Shown here piece after piece: positions 47,956 through 60,386 of a DNA stretch of 64,000 bases. How positions within the stretch are numbered: position 1 is the first letter of the stretch; each line of letters starts with the position of its first letter. The position numbers were made by a program, and so were the translations under genes. Origin of the DNA: Siphonodentalium dalli (Eukaryota; Mollusca; Scaphopoda; Gadilida; Siphonodentaliidae). The stretch lies in NCBI GenBank assembly GCA_032622095.1, contig CP136064.1:143297954-143361953 (forward strand). The letters run 5' to 3'. Below the pieces are notes generated by a model that worked only from the letters and a program-made list of their open reading frames with translations, ran no database searches and was not told where the DNA came from.

Positions 47956-48886
47956 AGTCTGGGTGAACGTCGACTCTATATTTGAAATATAGAGTCTGGA
48001 GCTAATGTAGCCAAAACCATTTCTATTCAGCGAAGAGCTTCCCCAAAATGACGTCACGGATTTTTTAAAATACATCGATGATTGACAGGTGTCCCCACGT
48101 GTTATTTGTTGTGCTTCGCCGACTCATCAACCCACACAAGGCCTGTGTCGCGACATTAAAACTTACAGAAGATAATATTTGTCGTGTGTGCGACTATTCT
48201 TTTTTCGGGAGATGAACTCGCTGCATCAACGGGAAAGCTGCATCCGAGAGCAAAAAATTAGGTCGTCATCAAAAATGATGCTTTAGAACTATTTAAAAGC
48301 ATAAAATTAAGTCATTTCCTCGGTGTTTGACTTTCAGATGACTTTTTTTTTACGGCAAATAATTTGTCGATTTGCAAACCATGTTACAATAAAGTAAATC
48401 AAATACACGGACATGAGTAAAGTTCTATATATATTTATGGGAGGCCAAGTTGGTACCATACGCAGGCCTATCTATCAGGTCCAGCACATCCTTCAAATTA
48501 ATCGGAATCGTACCGAATATATAATTTCGAAGCAATTTTTTCTGTCTCTGTTGAATTTGCAAGCCTCGAAATTCCGCTGTGTTACTATATTTAGAGCATT
48601 CGGCAAACCTCGTCGCGGTCACAGGTCGAGGAGTTCAGCCGCAGAGGTCACAGGTCGAGGAGTTCAGAATGATATTTAGAGGTGATATTATGGGAGTCTC
48701 CGCCCATTAACACTTGTTTATCAACCCATACGGTTTCATTGGACGGAAAATAATTTACGCAATCAATCAGATTACGGAATCCCGAGGACTTGGAAATGAG
48801 ATAGCGATGTTATCCGTCAGACCTAATATTCAATGTTGTAATGAATATTTAGGTATGAGTTTACTCAGACTGGTTATATACATGTA
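47956..48886. other. Non-coding interval
   Basis: A short local duplication, gtcacaggtcgaggagttca, at about 48619 and 48647. A short inverted pair, gactctatat / atatagagtc, lies at about 47970-47997. No recognised gene. Confidence 0.45.
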
Positions 48887-49600
48887 TAAGGACGCGGTGA
48901 ACACTATATGCGCACGTTCTCAAGACTTATCACGTGTAGGGACGCGGCGACAGAGGGTTTTGGATTAACAGAGGGTTGAAGTGCACACATACTCATATTA
49001 TTTGGGACAGTGTCGGGTCTATTTTAAAATTGCATGTGCATGCTCTCAAACTGGTCATACGTGGGGACGTGGCGATATGGGGTTGGGTGTACGTACTTAT
49101 ATTGCATGGACACATTCGAGTCTATTTTATACATGTAGGGACACGGTGAACACTATATGTGCATGTTCTCAAGACTTGTCACGTGTAGGGACATGGCAAC
49201 AGAGGGTTTGGATGTACGTACATATTGCATGGCACAATGTCGGTCTATTTGGACATTTCATGTGTACATTATCAAGACTGGTATAAACAGGGACGCAGCG
49301 ACAGGTGGTTAAGATGCACACATACTCATATTATTTGGGACACTGTCAGGTCTATTTTAAAATTACATGCACATGCTCTCAAACTGGTCACACGTAGGGA
49401 AATGGCGAGATGGGGTTGGGTGTACCTACTTATATTGCATGGGACACATTCGGGTCTATTTTATAAAGTCATGTGTATGTTCCAAGGCAGGTCGCATGGA
49501 CCTGTCAGATGGGGTTGGTGTGGCCCAGGTACTTATATTGCATGGCACACTGTCGGGTCTATTTGAACAGTTCATGTGTATGTTCTCATGGCTGGTCTCT
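48887..49600. repeat. Tandem array, unit about 107 bp
   Basis: About six to seven units defined by agggacg.ggcgaca or variants, cttatattgcatgg, acactgtcgggtctatttt and catgt.catgttctcaagactgg. Two unit subtypes alternate (attatttggg against atattgcatgg), suggesting a higher-order repeat. Long open frames on the plus strand reflect the repeat. Confidence 0.8.
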
Positions 49601-49800
49601 TAACTGCATGCCCCTTGAACGAGACCGAAATGTCTAAGTTTCATTTTCACCCCTCCCCTCGGGTTGAAATCTTCCAACATATGCAGCAAGTTTTAATTGT
49701 TATGAGAAAAAAGTGCCAAACCTCAAATTAATTGCAACACAATGTTTCTTAGCAGAAATAATTCTATTAACCCATTATAAACAACATACTAAAAATCAAC

Positions 49801-50217
49801 AAGAGCACGCCGTCGGGGAGTGGCATAATACGGCCGTATCTGGAGAAATCATGCGGACGAAACCCATATTCGAACTTGATCTGTATTTTTGGGGTGGTAA
49901 ACTAATATACCAAATTTGGTTCAGTTCACTTGATTCAATCTAAAGTTATCATCCGGAAACCGCAAATCAGGTAAAATCTAAGTCGAAAAAGGGGCATAAC
50001 TCAGTCAAAATCATGCGGACGAAACCCATATTCGAATTTGATCTGTATTTTGATGCGGTAAACTAACATAACAAATTTGGTTCAGTTCACTAGATTCAAT
50101 CTAAAGTTATTATATCATCTGGAAACCAAAGCGGACGGATGGCAGACGGACGGATGACGGACGGACAACCCATTTACATAATACAACTGTTTTTTTCAAA
50201 CGGGCGTATAAAAAGGA
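49801..50217. mobile_element. pearl-like element, two core units
   Basis: atgcggacgaaacccatatt occurs at 49851 and 50013, period 162 bp. The left end has gtggcataatacggccgta. The units are followed by an impure cggacggatg run and a 3' end ttttttcaaacgggcgtata followed by aaaagg, matching the right end of the element at 26831. Confidence 0.75.
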
Positions 50218-52084
50218 TCAAGAAAGGTGAAATTGATAAATTTTGTGAAAAAATTTGCCAAAATTTGGTAAAATACTTAATTTTTATATGCCTTTTCAAG
50301 GATGTTTACAAAAAACTCAATTCACAAGTCCTTCCATTTGTATATCCATTTTGTAGAGTACAAAATTCTGATTACAGAGCACCAAACATTTTCCAATACG
50401 TTGAGTATTTTTCGAGTTATGTGCCTCCAAAATTGGGAGTTTGTTAGAATTAGTTAAATTCCATATTTTATGATCTAGTATTTTAAAACGAGAGGCCGAT
50501 CACGATCGGCAGATGTTTAACCCATACCTTGGCGACAGCGATGAGCTATTTTCATATATCCTTACCCCATCCTTTTCATGAGTGCAAAACTTTAAACAAT
50601 TCACACCTTACTATTAATTCACAAGTGAAATCACACTTATTGGGCACCTTGCTCACATTAACACAATGTTAACAGACGTGGCTTTGATTTCAACCTGAAC
50701 CTATTAGTGACTCCAACACAGATACATGTATGTCTTATAGAGTTATAAGTCTAATTAAGCTCAATCCATAGTCGGAGAGAAGCACCATAGCTGTTAAATA
50801 TCAAATAATTAAGAAATTAGGTAGATAAACATCATAGCAACTCAATTTATCTATTTATTACATTGGAACATGAGACATTACATATTGTGTGGGTTTTTTT
50901 ATTATCATTGCTATTTTTTTGTTCATAATATCTTGTGTCAGCTGCATATTAAAAATTCATAGCAACCTATTAATATTTCACCACTAAAAAACAATCAATA
51001 CCTGATCAACTATAGAAGTGAGGGATGTATAGACCTGGATATAAAATATGATTGCTAATGATTGGATATAAATGTTAATTTTCTTGTAAGTTGATCATTA
51101 GAAAAATATGTCTGTGAACAGTTTAAATATAATTAAAGTTAAGGTTTATAATATTATCACAACCATTCGATCGATACCAAAATCTATACAGGTGAAGAAT
51201 GTGTCATGATTATCACAGATGTGATTATTTATAGAGTAATCATGCAAAAAATATTTAGCTATCACATTGTGTCAACAGGATTGGTGAAGGATGTTAATAT
51301 ATTTAAGCAAATAAACCAAATGACCCTCACTATGCAGGTTAGAGGTGTGTTATCATAAACTGTGCCAGAACTATAAACATAATCAATGGAAATATTTGAG
51401 TTATCAAATTGGATAGTAAGGGGTTAATCTTACCCAAACTAATGAACTGATAAACACAGAGTAGTCAACAAAATGCATGTCATTGGATTTAGAAACCCAT
51501 ACAATAAGTCAGTCTCAAGAATCCCAGCACTGTTAATATTATCCTGTAGCCCAAATGCAATTGAGGGAATTTCAAAATAAGACATATCCTCTAATGATGA
51601 ATTTCAATTGGTCATTTCTTGAAACACTGACTGAACCTGGCTCAAAGTTAAAGTGATAATTTAATATATGTCTATCAGATAATATGAGTCAATCGAATGG
51701 GTTAATTTTAATCCCAAATTCATGCAAATTAAAAGTGGATCACCATCAACATGTACATAGAATAGGAGAATGATCAAATAAAAAACATCAGAAGACCATA
51801 TGATGTGTGCAGAGGGTTAATCATTTTCAATGACATCATATGATGGAACTAAGGAATGCTGTATTAATTATTTTCTAAGTTATAACAACAGTGTCTCTGT
51901 AAACAATAATGCCATGAACTGCATGGTTTCAACAGAGAACAGAACTGGAATAAAGAGTCTAACATCAATCAAAGTTTGACAGATGTTTATATTAAGTCTG
52001 CAGTCACCAGTGGAACTATCAGGTCACTGTGTCCAAAGCAATAAATTATCTCCTTCCAATAACACAGGTGTGTCTTGTTCTATT
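50218..52084. other. Non-coding interval
   Basis: AT-rich with no recognised gene. A near-palindrome, gccgatcacgatcggc, lies at about 50495. Confidence 0.4.
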
Positions 52085-52915
52085 CAAATTTAATAGTGCA
52101 TGGAAAAGATGTATGAATTATAAAGGGCCATAACTCTGTTAATATATACCAGATCAAACCCATATTCGCACTTGATCTGTATTTAGGGGTCAGAAATTCA
52201 TATACCAAAATTGGTGTCGATCAGATGAAAAATGTTTGAGTCATCCTGGCTTGGATGAATTCTATTTAAAAACAAGAGTGGAAAGGGTTAACTAAACAAT
52301 ACCAAAATCCATACAGATGAAGAACGTGCTAAGAAAGACCTAGGTAAGAAATATGAGGCAGATCAGAAGAAAATTGTTTGACTTTGATGCATCAGATAGC
52401 ATTTGTGAGCAGGGTTAATTACTTTCTAAACCGATCAACCAATCAATGTCAATGACATTTTTTTTATTATTATTATAAAAGTTAAAAGTAATTTTTTTTT
52501 TAAGAAATAGATTTTTTTTTTCTCCAAATTTTCATAACTCCTTTAAAATTAATCGGATCAAACCCATATTCGAACTCGATCTGTATTTTCGGCTGTGAAA
52601 CTCACATACCAAATTTGGTTCCAATCAGATAAAAAATGTTTGAGTTATGGCAGAATGTGTGAATTCTAAGTTGAAAAAGGGCCATAACTCTGTAACAAAA
52701 TCTCGGATCAAACCCAAATTCGAACTCGATCTGTATTTTGGGCTGAGAAACCCATATACAAATTTTGGTTTCGATCGGATAGAAAATGTTTGAGTTATCG
52801 CATTACTCGTAAAGTGTCTACGGACAGACGGACAGACAGACGGACAAACGACGAGTGGTCAATCCGGGCAACGACACTATGTTTACCATACTATGGTATG
52901 GGTAAACATAAAAAA
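52085..52915. mobile_element. pearl-like element(s): one isolated and two adjacent core units
   Basis: Cores at about 52125-52260, 52530-52670 and 52672-52810 share gggccataactctgt, gatcaaaccca.attcg, a.ctcgatctgtatttt and ataccaaa.ttggt. The last is followed by acggacagacggacagacag and a terminal palindrome, accatactatggtatggg, at about 52885. Poly-T/A tracts lie at 52458-52520. Confidence 0.65.
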
Positions 52916-53164
52916 AAGGATATCTTGATGTTGTATTAATTTCCTAACTAGATTGTGCACAAAAATGATTACTTTATGCATCTATGATTGAGAAGACAAA
53001 AATGTTCTTAAACAAAATGAGTGTTCCATTGTATAGCCAAATTTGCCTTGTGACACAGAACTGGTATGATGAAATACCATATTTGAAGTTATAGAACTCA
53101 ATACATTGATATCCATATGCCCTGTATTTCTAAAAACCTCTTGTATACTAGGTTAAATACACTG

Positions 53165-54165
53165 TGTTGGAATTGCCACCAATATGTTAGACCATGGACC
53201 TAGCCTACAATAGTTAGGTTAGGACCCAGGCACATATACATAGTCATAGGCCCCATGTCCATACATATAGACTATGGACGTAGGATACGTATAGTCAATG
53301 AACCAGACCGCTTCATATAAGCCCTTATATATTGGCCTTGAATCCAGGCATCTACAGATTAGGCATAAACCATTTAACCACGATGTTAGACGGGTTATAC
53401 CTGGTCACAGAGGCTGCAATGGAGCGATGCTGTGTTATAGAAATACAATAGAAAACTCTATATGGCGATGGACCCAGCCCATTATACATTTTGTATGATA
53501 TCTATGCTGCATGGTCAAGGACCATGACACTGTTGCATGGTGCAAATACCCAAGTGTGGCGTGAAGTGCCCATGTAGACCATGTTCTCAGATACCATAGA
53601 CCAAGTCAGATGCACAATACATTAGTACATCATGGATTCAGGACCCAAAATATGATATGAACATATGGGATAGTTTTGTGACAGACCAACCTATATATAG
53701 ATATTGGACCGATGCCACATAGGTTAAGGATGTAGGCCCCTATAAATAGCCCATACACTGTAGGTTGGCCATGGACACATGCCCATATGTGTAGACCATG
53801 GACCAAGGCTGATACATGTATGCCATATAGCATTGTACCCAGGCATAACAGCCTTACAGGTGTCTATATGTAGGACCCACCCCTTATATGTGATATATCT
53901 ACACCAAAGTCCAAGGCACGTTTAAGTAGTATAGTGCTAATACCCAGGTGACTATAATTATGTATGCATTGCATGGATACAGGTGCCTATAGGTAGGACA
54001 TGGACACAGGTCCCTAAATATAAGCTACGGAATCAGCGTTATTTAAGTCAGTTTTAGATTCACATATCTGCTGGTAGGCAATGGACTGATCCGCATATAT
54101 AGGAGACACATGGACCCCAGGCCCAACAGGTAAGTCATGGACCAAAATGCTTGGGCATGGATCCA
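53165..54165. repeat. Degenerate minisatellite, ccatggaccca motif
   Basis: The motif .catgga.c.aggcc followed by tatatagg or similar recurs at least twelve times at irregular spacing (for example 53192, 53479, 53771, 53798, 53999, 54110, 54137). No coding potential. Confidence 0.65.
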
Positions 54166-55879
54166 CTTGGATCAAGGTGTTAATTAACTACTGCTTTAAT
54201 CTACGGCTTATACTCTGTCTCTTTGTTAATTACACATTACTGAGTTGTTTTGACTCCCGTCAGTCTTTATCTGGGCTTGGGACCAGAAGTCATAGTATGG
54301 TCGTTAAAGCATTGGACCTAGAACAAATTGTTGACAAGCTGTTTTTGGTGTCATTTTGTCTGGTAGCTTCTGGGGAACAACATATCCAAAATCTGCTTTG
54401 GGGAAAATTTTCTAGAGCATTTTGAAAAAAGGTCCTATTTGTGGTTTTTATGCATGATTTTCCATTCCTCATGAAATATACACTTGAATGGCATTTAAAT
54501 TAAAGTTATACATTTGGCAGGAATATGCAGCATAAACAAATTATTATTGTTGTCATGACAGACGTATGTCATTTTGTGTACAATTCGATTGTCAAAATTC
54601 AAAATGGCGGCAGAAAGTGATAAAATTGGACATTTTCGCTAAATTTCACCAGATCGTTTCCATTTAAATAAATTTGGTTTAAATGGCCATTTGTGCCAAC
54701 ATATACCATTTTAAATCAATGTTTGATAATTATGAGTCATATCACAAAGATTCGGAATTTGGGCCCTTCAGTGTCCCTCAAATTCGAAATAGATGTACTA
54801 AATTTTGAAGAAAAATCTTTAAGATAAGTTTCTGTGGTTTGGAACTGGTTGAGAATTGTGACAACTGAGCATTGGAGCATTGAAATATGCTGTTCATGTG
54901 GTCCACACCCCTTCCGATCACTCAAAAATTTGATTTTACAAAACGCGGTATAACATTTCACAAAAGATCCCCATTGGGATTCTAGTCATATTTCATCAAG
55001 AAGTGGTAAGAACTGCGCAATGAAAGTGATGCATTCTATATCTTATTGATATTTGAACTCAATGGTACCAAACTTGTCACTTTGGCTCAAAATGGCTGTC
55101 AAAATGGCCACCAAAATATGGAAAATGTAATTATTATCACAGGGTGCCATGAAACCGCTTACAAGTTGTGGTGATGCACACATTTATTGACTATTCTGTC
55201 TTATATACATTGAATACCAACATTTCTTATGCACCTTGATTAATTTTTACTATTTCCTATTCTTTAATTACCAGAATTATGGGATTTTTCTATCATAAAC
55301 AGCATAAAACTCGGCAAAAAATAACTTTTCATGTTTGGACCATTTGTTTCAAGTGAAATGGGACTATCTTTGGTATCAAAGGTTATTTTTATTTTGATGT
55401 GTCTTAAATGTGTCATAGTGTGGTGTTTTAGACAATAATACTCAAGATAACTTGCAAAATGGCAACCAAATTTGGTAAAAAGTTTATATTCCGAACATTA
55501 TTCTCTGCTATTCCGAAATGGTAGTAAATTGTGACTCACTTGGTTATGAAACATGCTACTTAATCAACTGACAACTAAATCATATATTCTGGTTGTCCCA
55601 GCACCTTATGATGCACGACAAATTCCTTTTAAGGGATGCAGTATGGATTTTGCCGAACACCTCTTTTGGGATTATGTCCATGTTTCTTAACGGAAACGGA
55701 CAGAACGTTGAAACTGAACTGAAAGGGATCATATTATGTGGCTACTTTGACCCATTAGCATCAAAATTGATTAACTTATAAACTATTGTCAGGAAAACCG
55801 TTTTCTTCACATTGCATATAAAACACAATTAATGTGGAGAACACTCTGATATTACCTCTATCAATTAACATATCCTTGA
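54166..55879. other. Non-coding interval
   Basis: No gene recognised. 54288-54335 (agtcatagtatggtcgttaa then agcattggacctagaa) resembles the D-arm and anticodon arm of a serine tRNA, but the rest does not fold, so it is at most a fragment. Confidence 0.35.
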
Positions 55880-56747
55880 GTTATTGTGGAAAGCGATAGT
55901 CACCCAAAGGTGCACCAGTACAAATCACACACGAGCATGCAGTCACTCCATATATACATGAACACCACATAAATGGTCATGTGCCACTCGCTGTATAGAC
56001 ATACACCTCACCCATTACCATACAGCCACACTTGGGTTTACCCATACACCAACGCATGGCCCTATAGCCGTGAATAACCATGCAGACACACCATGGTATA
56101 CTCCAACACCTCACACGACCTATATCCATATTCAGTACATATATACATCAACATAAAGTAACCTCTTGTATACCTATTCGCCTCACCATAGGCCATACAA
56201 GCATAGCTATATGGCCACTAAAGATATACATATACACCCCACCAATGACCATACAGTCACTCCTGGTATACATGTTCGCTACATCCATGATCATACATCA
56301 CTTCTTGTATACCTATTTGCCTTACCAGTGGTCATACAGTCTCACTCCCTGTATATATACATATTTGCGACAACCGTGGCCATATAGCCACTCAAGATAT
56401 ACATATATACCCAAACCAAAACCATAGTCACTCCAGGTACATGTATATACATATAGACCTCACTAATAGCCTTATAGTCCTTCTAGACATATAAATCTCC
56501 CGTACCGCGCACACGCCCATTCATACACTCCAGACTTACATATACACCTGACCCATGACAATTCAGCCTCTCGCTGTATACGCATAAACCACATTCGTGA
56601 TCATAGTCACTCCTTGTATATCAATTCACCCCACCATTAATTTTGCCATACTGTCAATCCCTATATACATATTGGCCGTGTCATGGCCATATAGTCACTC
56701 ATGATAATATACATATACACCTCACTGTGACCACAGCGTCACCCCAG

Positions 56748-56783
<36 letters not shown>

Positions 56784-57060
56784 CATCAATGGCCATACAG
56801 CCCTTCTAGATATACCAATACCCACACACACGGCCATTCGTACACTTCAAAATTGCATATACAGCTCATCCGTAACAATTCAGCCACTCGCTGTATACTT
56901 ATACACCCTCTCCATGAGCATTCAGCTATTCACTGTATACTTGTACACAACACCACCAATGACAATACAATAGGCCCTACATATAAACATATACATCCCA
57001 CCATCACCATGAGGTCACTCTCTATATACACTAGCCGCCAATGGCCATCAAAGTATACTC
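55880..57060. repeat. Degenerate minisatellite, left part
   Basis: About twenty loosely conserved units, roughly 50-60 bp each, of the form gaccatacagtcactcc, gtatacatatacacc, tcacca. A perfect TA run lies at about 56750-56780. The array stops at the 8-bp target duplication at 57053 and resumes at 63719, so the transposon nest is inserted within it. Confidence 0.75.
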
Positions 57061-57521
57061 TAGGGGTGTAACGATACATCGATGTATTGATGCGACCGCG
57101 ATACAGCACTGACGATACGGTCATCGACGCGGGCGTTCAAACGATACATATTAAATTTATTCAGACAACGCAGTGCAACAATCTTTTTATTATGGGCTCA
57201 ATGTCGGCATCTTTATGCTTCCCGGTCCGATGGGATATCACTGATAGTCGATACATCGACGAGGCTTTAATTATTTTTTTTACAATACAAGTTGCAACAA
57301 CAAACATTGTATCAGTTCTCTCCCATACCGGAAGATTGAACATTATTTTATAACAATTTAAAATGTAAATTTAATGAAGAAAACCTTCACACCTGAGCAG
57401 TGAATCCAGTACTAGTGGATACCAGACGTCCAGTTATACAACACAACAATTTATTAGATGACTTGTGGTGATTAGAGAGAGGAATAGTGAATTAAATCGT
57501 AGTACCACGAAATTAGGAAAC

Positions 57522-59044
57522 ATGACCAGCGTCAGTGACAACTCAATATTTTCTAATCTACCAAAACTTGTTCCAAGGGAAAATGTGAACAAATTTAAAT
57601 CTACATGGGCAAATCCAGAAGAATTTACCAAATATAGAGATTCTCATATAAAAAAGGAGCCCACTGGAAAAGTGTCAAAAGCTCCATTTGAATCGATAGA
57701 CTTTTCTCTGTATGAGGAGGCGCTCGAATGGTGGGTTTCAAGATTTCGACAATTGAGAGATTCATGATTTGGCTGAAGGTTCTGGCTTTTCGTTACCATG
57801 TCCAATACCCAGAGTTAGATGATGCCTACTGTAATTGGGTTGATAAACCATTAAAACTCAATAATGGCACAGTTATCGTCAAGGAAATTCAATTGCAGTT
57901 ATCATTCTGTGAACAGAAAATAGTAAACATTCATCTATTCCCATCAACATTAGTGGTAACAGTACAAGGTCTACAATACCATACTTGGGCTGAAAAAGAA
58001 TTTCCTAGACTCAAATACTTTGTGGACTTCTTAAGCCATGATACCAGTATACATTCAAATACCCCCTCAAAGGTATTAGCTGATTCTGTTTCGAAGACGG
58101 TGACGGGAAACATAGATAATACTTACCTGAAGAAATTGTTTGGCTCAGAAGAAGAAACAGATACTGATTCAGTTTCAGAACAGGAAACAGCTGCATCTAA
58201 AAATCCAAAACAAAAGAAAACAATTCAAAAGAGACGCAGTGTGGAAATCAATCATCTCTCGGAGAGAATTGATACATTCGAGGAAAGAAGCAACCGAATG
58301 ATCAAAAGCCTGAATACCTTGGAGGCTAAGTATTGTGACATGATTGAGCTGAAAAGTCGTTTTGATAAACTAGAAGAAGCTAGAAACGGAAATAAAACTA
58401 CATGTAGTGATACGATTGAACTGAAAACACAATTGGAGAAACTAAAAGAAGAAGCTACACTCAGAAATGGAACTAAAAGTATTGAAATGACTGCACTGAA
58501 AACACGACTGGATCGACTTGAAGAGGAAGCTAAAAACAACCCTAAAAGTAGTGTAGTTATTGACATTGAAGTTCAGAAACAACTTGAGAATAAAGACAGA
58601 ATAAATACCCAACTGAAAACTAAGAATTTGCAGTTACAAAACACGATCAATAGATTACAGCAACAACTCGAGAATAGAAATGGTTTAAGTGACCAGCAAG
58701 GTATGAAGGAGGCACAGCTGAAAGACAAGGTAATGGAATTACAGCAGCAACTGGAGAATGAAGAAAGAATAAAGGCACAGCTGGAAATTAATAAAACACA
58801 GCGGCAAAATGAGAACACTACTCTTAGAACAGAACTAAATAAACAAGCAGTTCATATACAAGGATTAGAACAAAATATGAAAACAGTTATCATGGACAAT
58901 CGAAAACTAATAAATGAATATGAGGCACTCAAAGAGAAACTTTCTGACCGGGAAGGAGAAAAACAAAACCCACTCGAAACTTTGGCAGTAAACACCGAGA
59001 GGATGACCAACAATTCAAAACAAAAGTTAAAACTAAGACTGTGA
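57522..59044 (+). pseudogene. LINE ORF1: coiled-coil protein with a frameshift
   Basis: The first ATG is at 57522; the frame upstream to 57465 starts only with GTG. Frame 1 runs to a stop at 57767 (ending WWVSRFRQLRDS). The rest continues in another frame, open from 57728 to 59044 (438 codons from its own ATG), so a single indel near 57728-57767 probably split one ORF. In the second piece residues 65-99 contain a compact block, VTVQGLQYHTWAEKEFPRLK, that resembles a motif I recall from other invertebrate LINE ORF1s. Residues about 178-420 are a long, highly charged heptad-rich coiled coil with QQQLEN repeats. The likely role is RNA binding and multimerisation in the RNP. Confidence 0.7.
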
Positions 59045-59058
59045 ATAATAAAATAGTT

Positions 59059-59802
59059 ATGATTATGGATTCACATGGCAATGGACTCAATTCAAAAAAG
59101 ATCTACAAGTACCAGGACATATTCATTAAAGTTCTTGATTCGGGAAAGAAAAACATCGAAGGGGTAAGACACTATATCGAGACATCTGTGAAGCATGCTG
59201 ATCACCTAGTCTTAGGAGTTGGGTGTAATGACCTTACCAGAAAGACGGCAAGTCAATGTGTGGAAGAAGTGAAACTTCTAGTGAGAGACATCAAAAAGTC
59301 AAAGATAAGTAATTCAATATCTGTGCTTCCTGCATTCCACAGAATGGGGCAACGGGAATATAACAAGAAAGTGGACATATACAACTCGGACCTAAAAAAC
59401 ATACAAAATACAGAGGAATTTGACTTAGTCCATAATGACAGAATTTCTTGTGACAATCAAGAGATATTCATTGATGATGGAATACATTTGAACAGGAATG
59501 GTAGTATTGAATTGGTAACAGTCATCAAAACCCATCTGAATCGAAAGCTAGGACTCAAACCGTATGAGCAATATATGTACACAGAGGAAAGGGACAGCTA
59601 CCCTAGGAAAGCTTTTAACAGTTCAGATCAGGGGTTCTACTCAAGTCCTAAGGGAAGTGCACCTTATAACAGCCCAAGAAGAGAACTACATGTATCTCAC
59701 CCTAGCCCAAGAGGAGTGGCTCGGTATGGACAGACTGAATTTGATGGGGTCCTCCACAGATTGATGGAAATTTCCAACAATAATTTTTCAACCAAATGGT
59801 GA
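59059..59802 (+). CDS. LINE-encoded SGNH/GDSL hydrolase-like protein
   Basis: The frame is open from 59041, where it begins with GTG and overlaps the ORF1 stop; the first ATG is at 59059 and gives 247 residues. Numbered from that ATG, block I is MIMDSHGNGL with the presumed nucleophile Ser5. Block III is LGVGCND (Gly55, Asn57) and block V is DDGIHLN (Asp140, His143), so the catalytic set of an SGNH esterase is complete. The C-terminal 70 residues are Ser/Pro/Tyr-rich and probably disordered. Hydrolase domains in the first ORF of CR1-type LINEs are known; their substrate is not settled. Lack of stops suggests recent insertion or constraint. It might originally have been fused to ORF1. Confidence 0.75.
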   Translation: MIMDSHGNGLNSKKIYKYQDIFIKVLDSGKKNIEGVRHYIETSVKHADHLVLGVGCNDLTRKTASQCVEEVKLLVRDIKKSKISNSISVLPAFHRMGQREYNKKVDIYNSDLKNIQNTEEFDLVHNDRISCDNQEIFIDDGIHLNRNGSIELVTVIKTHLNRKLGLKPYEQYMYTEERDSYPRKAFNSSDQGFYSSPKGSAPYNSPRRELHVSHPSPRGVARYGQTEFDGVLHRLMEISNNNFSTKW

Positions 59803-60386
59803 AGGCAAATAAATACTCAGAATCTGGTGTTTGTAAAATCATATGATAAAGATTCAATTCAGGTTATTTTGATGGGCTAGAACTGCAAACTGCTTAAAAG
59901 CATCTTGGTTAAAATATCTTAAACTTAACAGAAGAGAATAATTATTTAATACATACATGTAACTGATATGAACCATATGCAGAATTATGTCACACCTAAT
60001 ACATGTACATGTATGTCAATTATTATATACACTACATTATATATAATCTTTATATGTGTATACATACATACATGTATATCAATTATTATGTACACTACAT
60101 GGTATATAATCTTTATATATGTACATGTATATATTCAACAACCTATATACACATACATGTACAAATATCAGGACAATCTGATCATATGAAAGACAACAAC
60201 TAAACAACGAGTTAACTATAACATACCAATATTTAGAACATTTCTATTAAACAGAACAGCCAATTTTGAGTGGTTTGCAAATCCTAGACTGCATGTTATA
60301 TATGAAAACGTAATGATCTACTTAAACTGTTTTTCTGCTCTAGTCATGTGAGAGTTTTCTCCAGTAATTAATAATATTTTTATAAT
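59803..60386 (+). other. LINE inter-ORF spacer with TA-rich duplication
   Basis: A 584-bp non-coding gap before ORF2. Between about 60006 and 60150 a block with tcaattattat.tacactaca and tatataatctttatat is duplicated, rich in tacatgta words. Such a spacer is long for a LINE; part of it may be a later expansion. Confidence 0.6.

Noticed and set aside
48981-49603. Overlapping plus-strand ORFs of 78-113 codons
   Set aside because: They are translations of the 107-bp tandem array and shift frame between units; no constraint seen.
54288-54335. Serine-tRNA-like fragment
   Set aside because: Only the D-arm to anticodon-arm part resembles a tRNA; no acceptor stem or T-arm could be paired, so it is not called as a tRNA gene.
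57465-57521. Extra 19 codons upstream of LINE ORF1
   Set aside because: This stretch opens with GTG, not ATG. The first ATG at 57522 is the more likely eukaryotic start.
58252-58818. Minus-strand Ser/Leu/Phe-rich ORFs opposite LINE ORF1
   Set aside because: They are antisense shadows of the lysine- and glutamate-rich coiled-coil codons.
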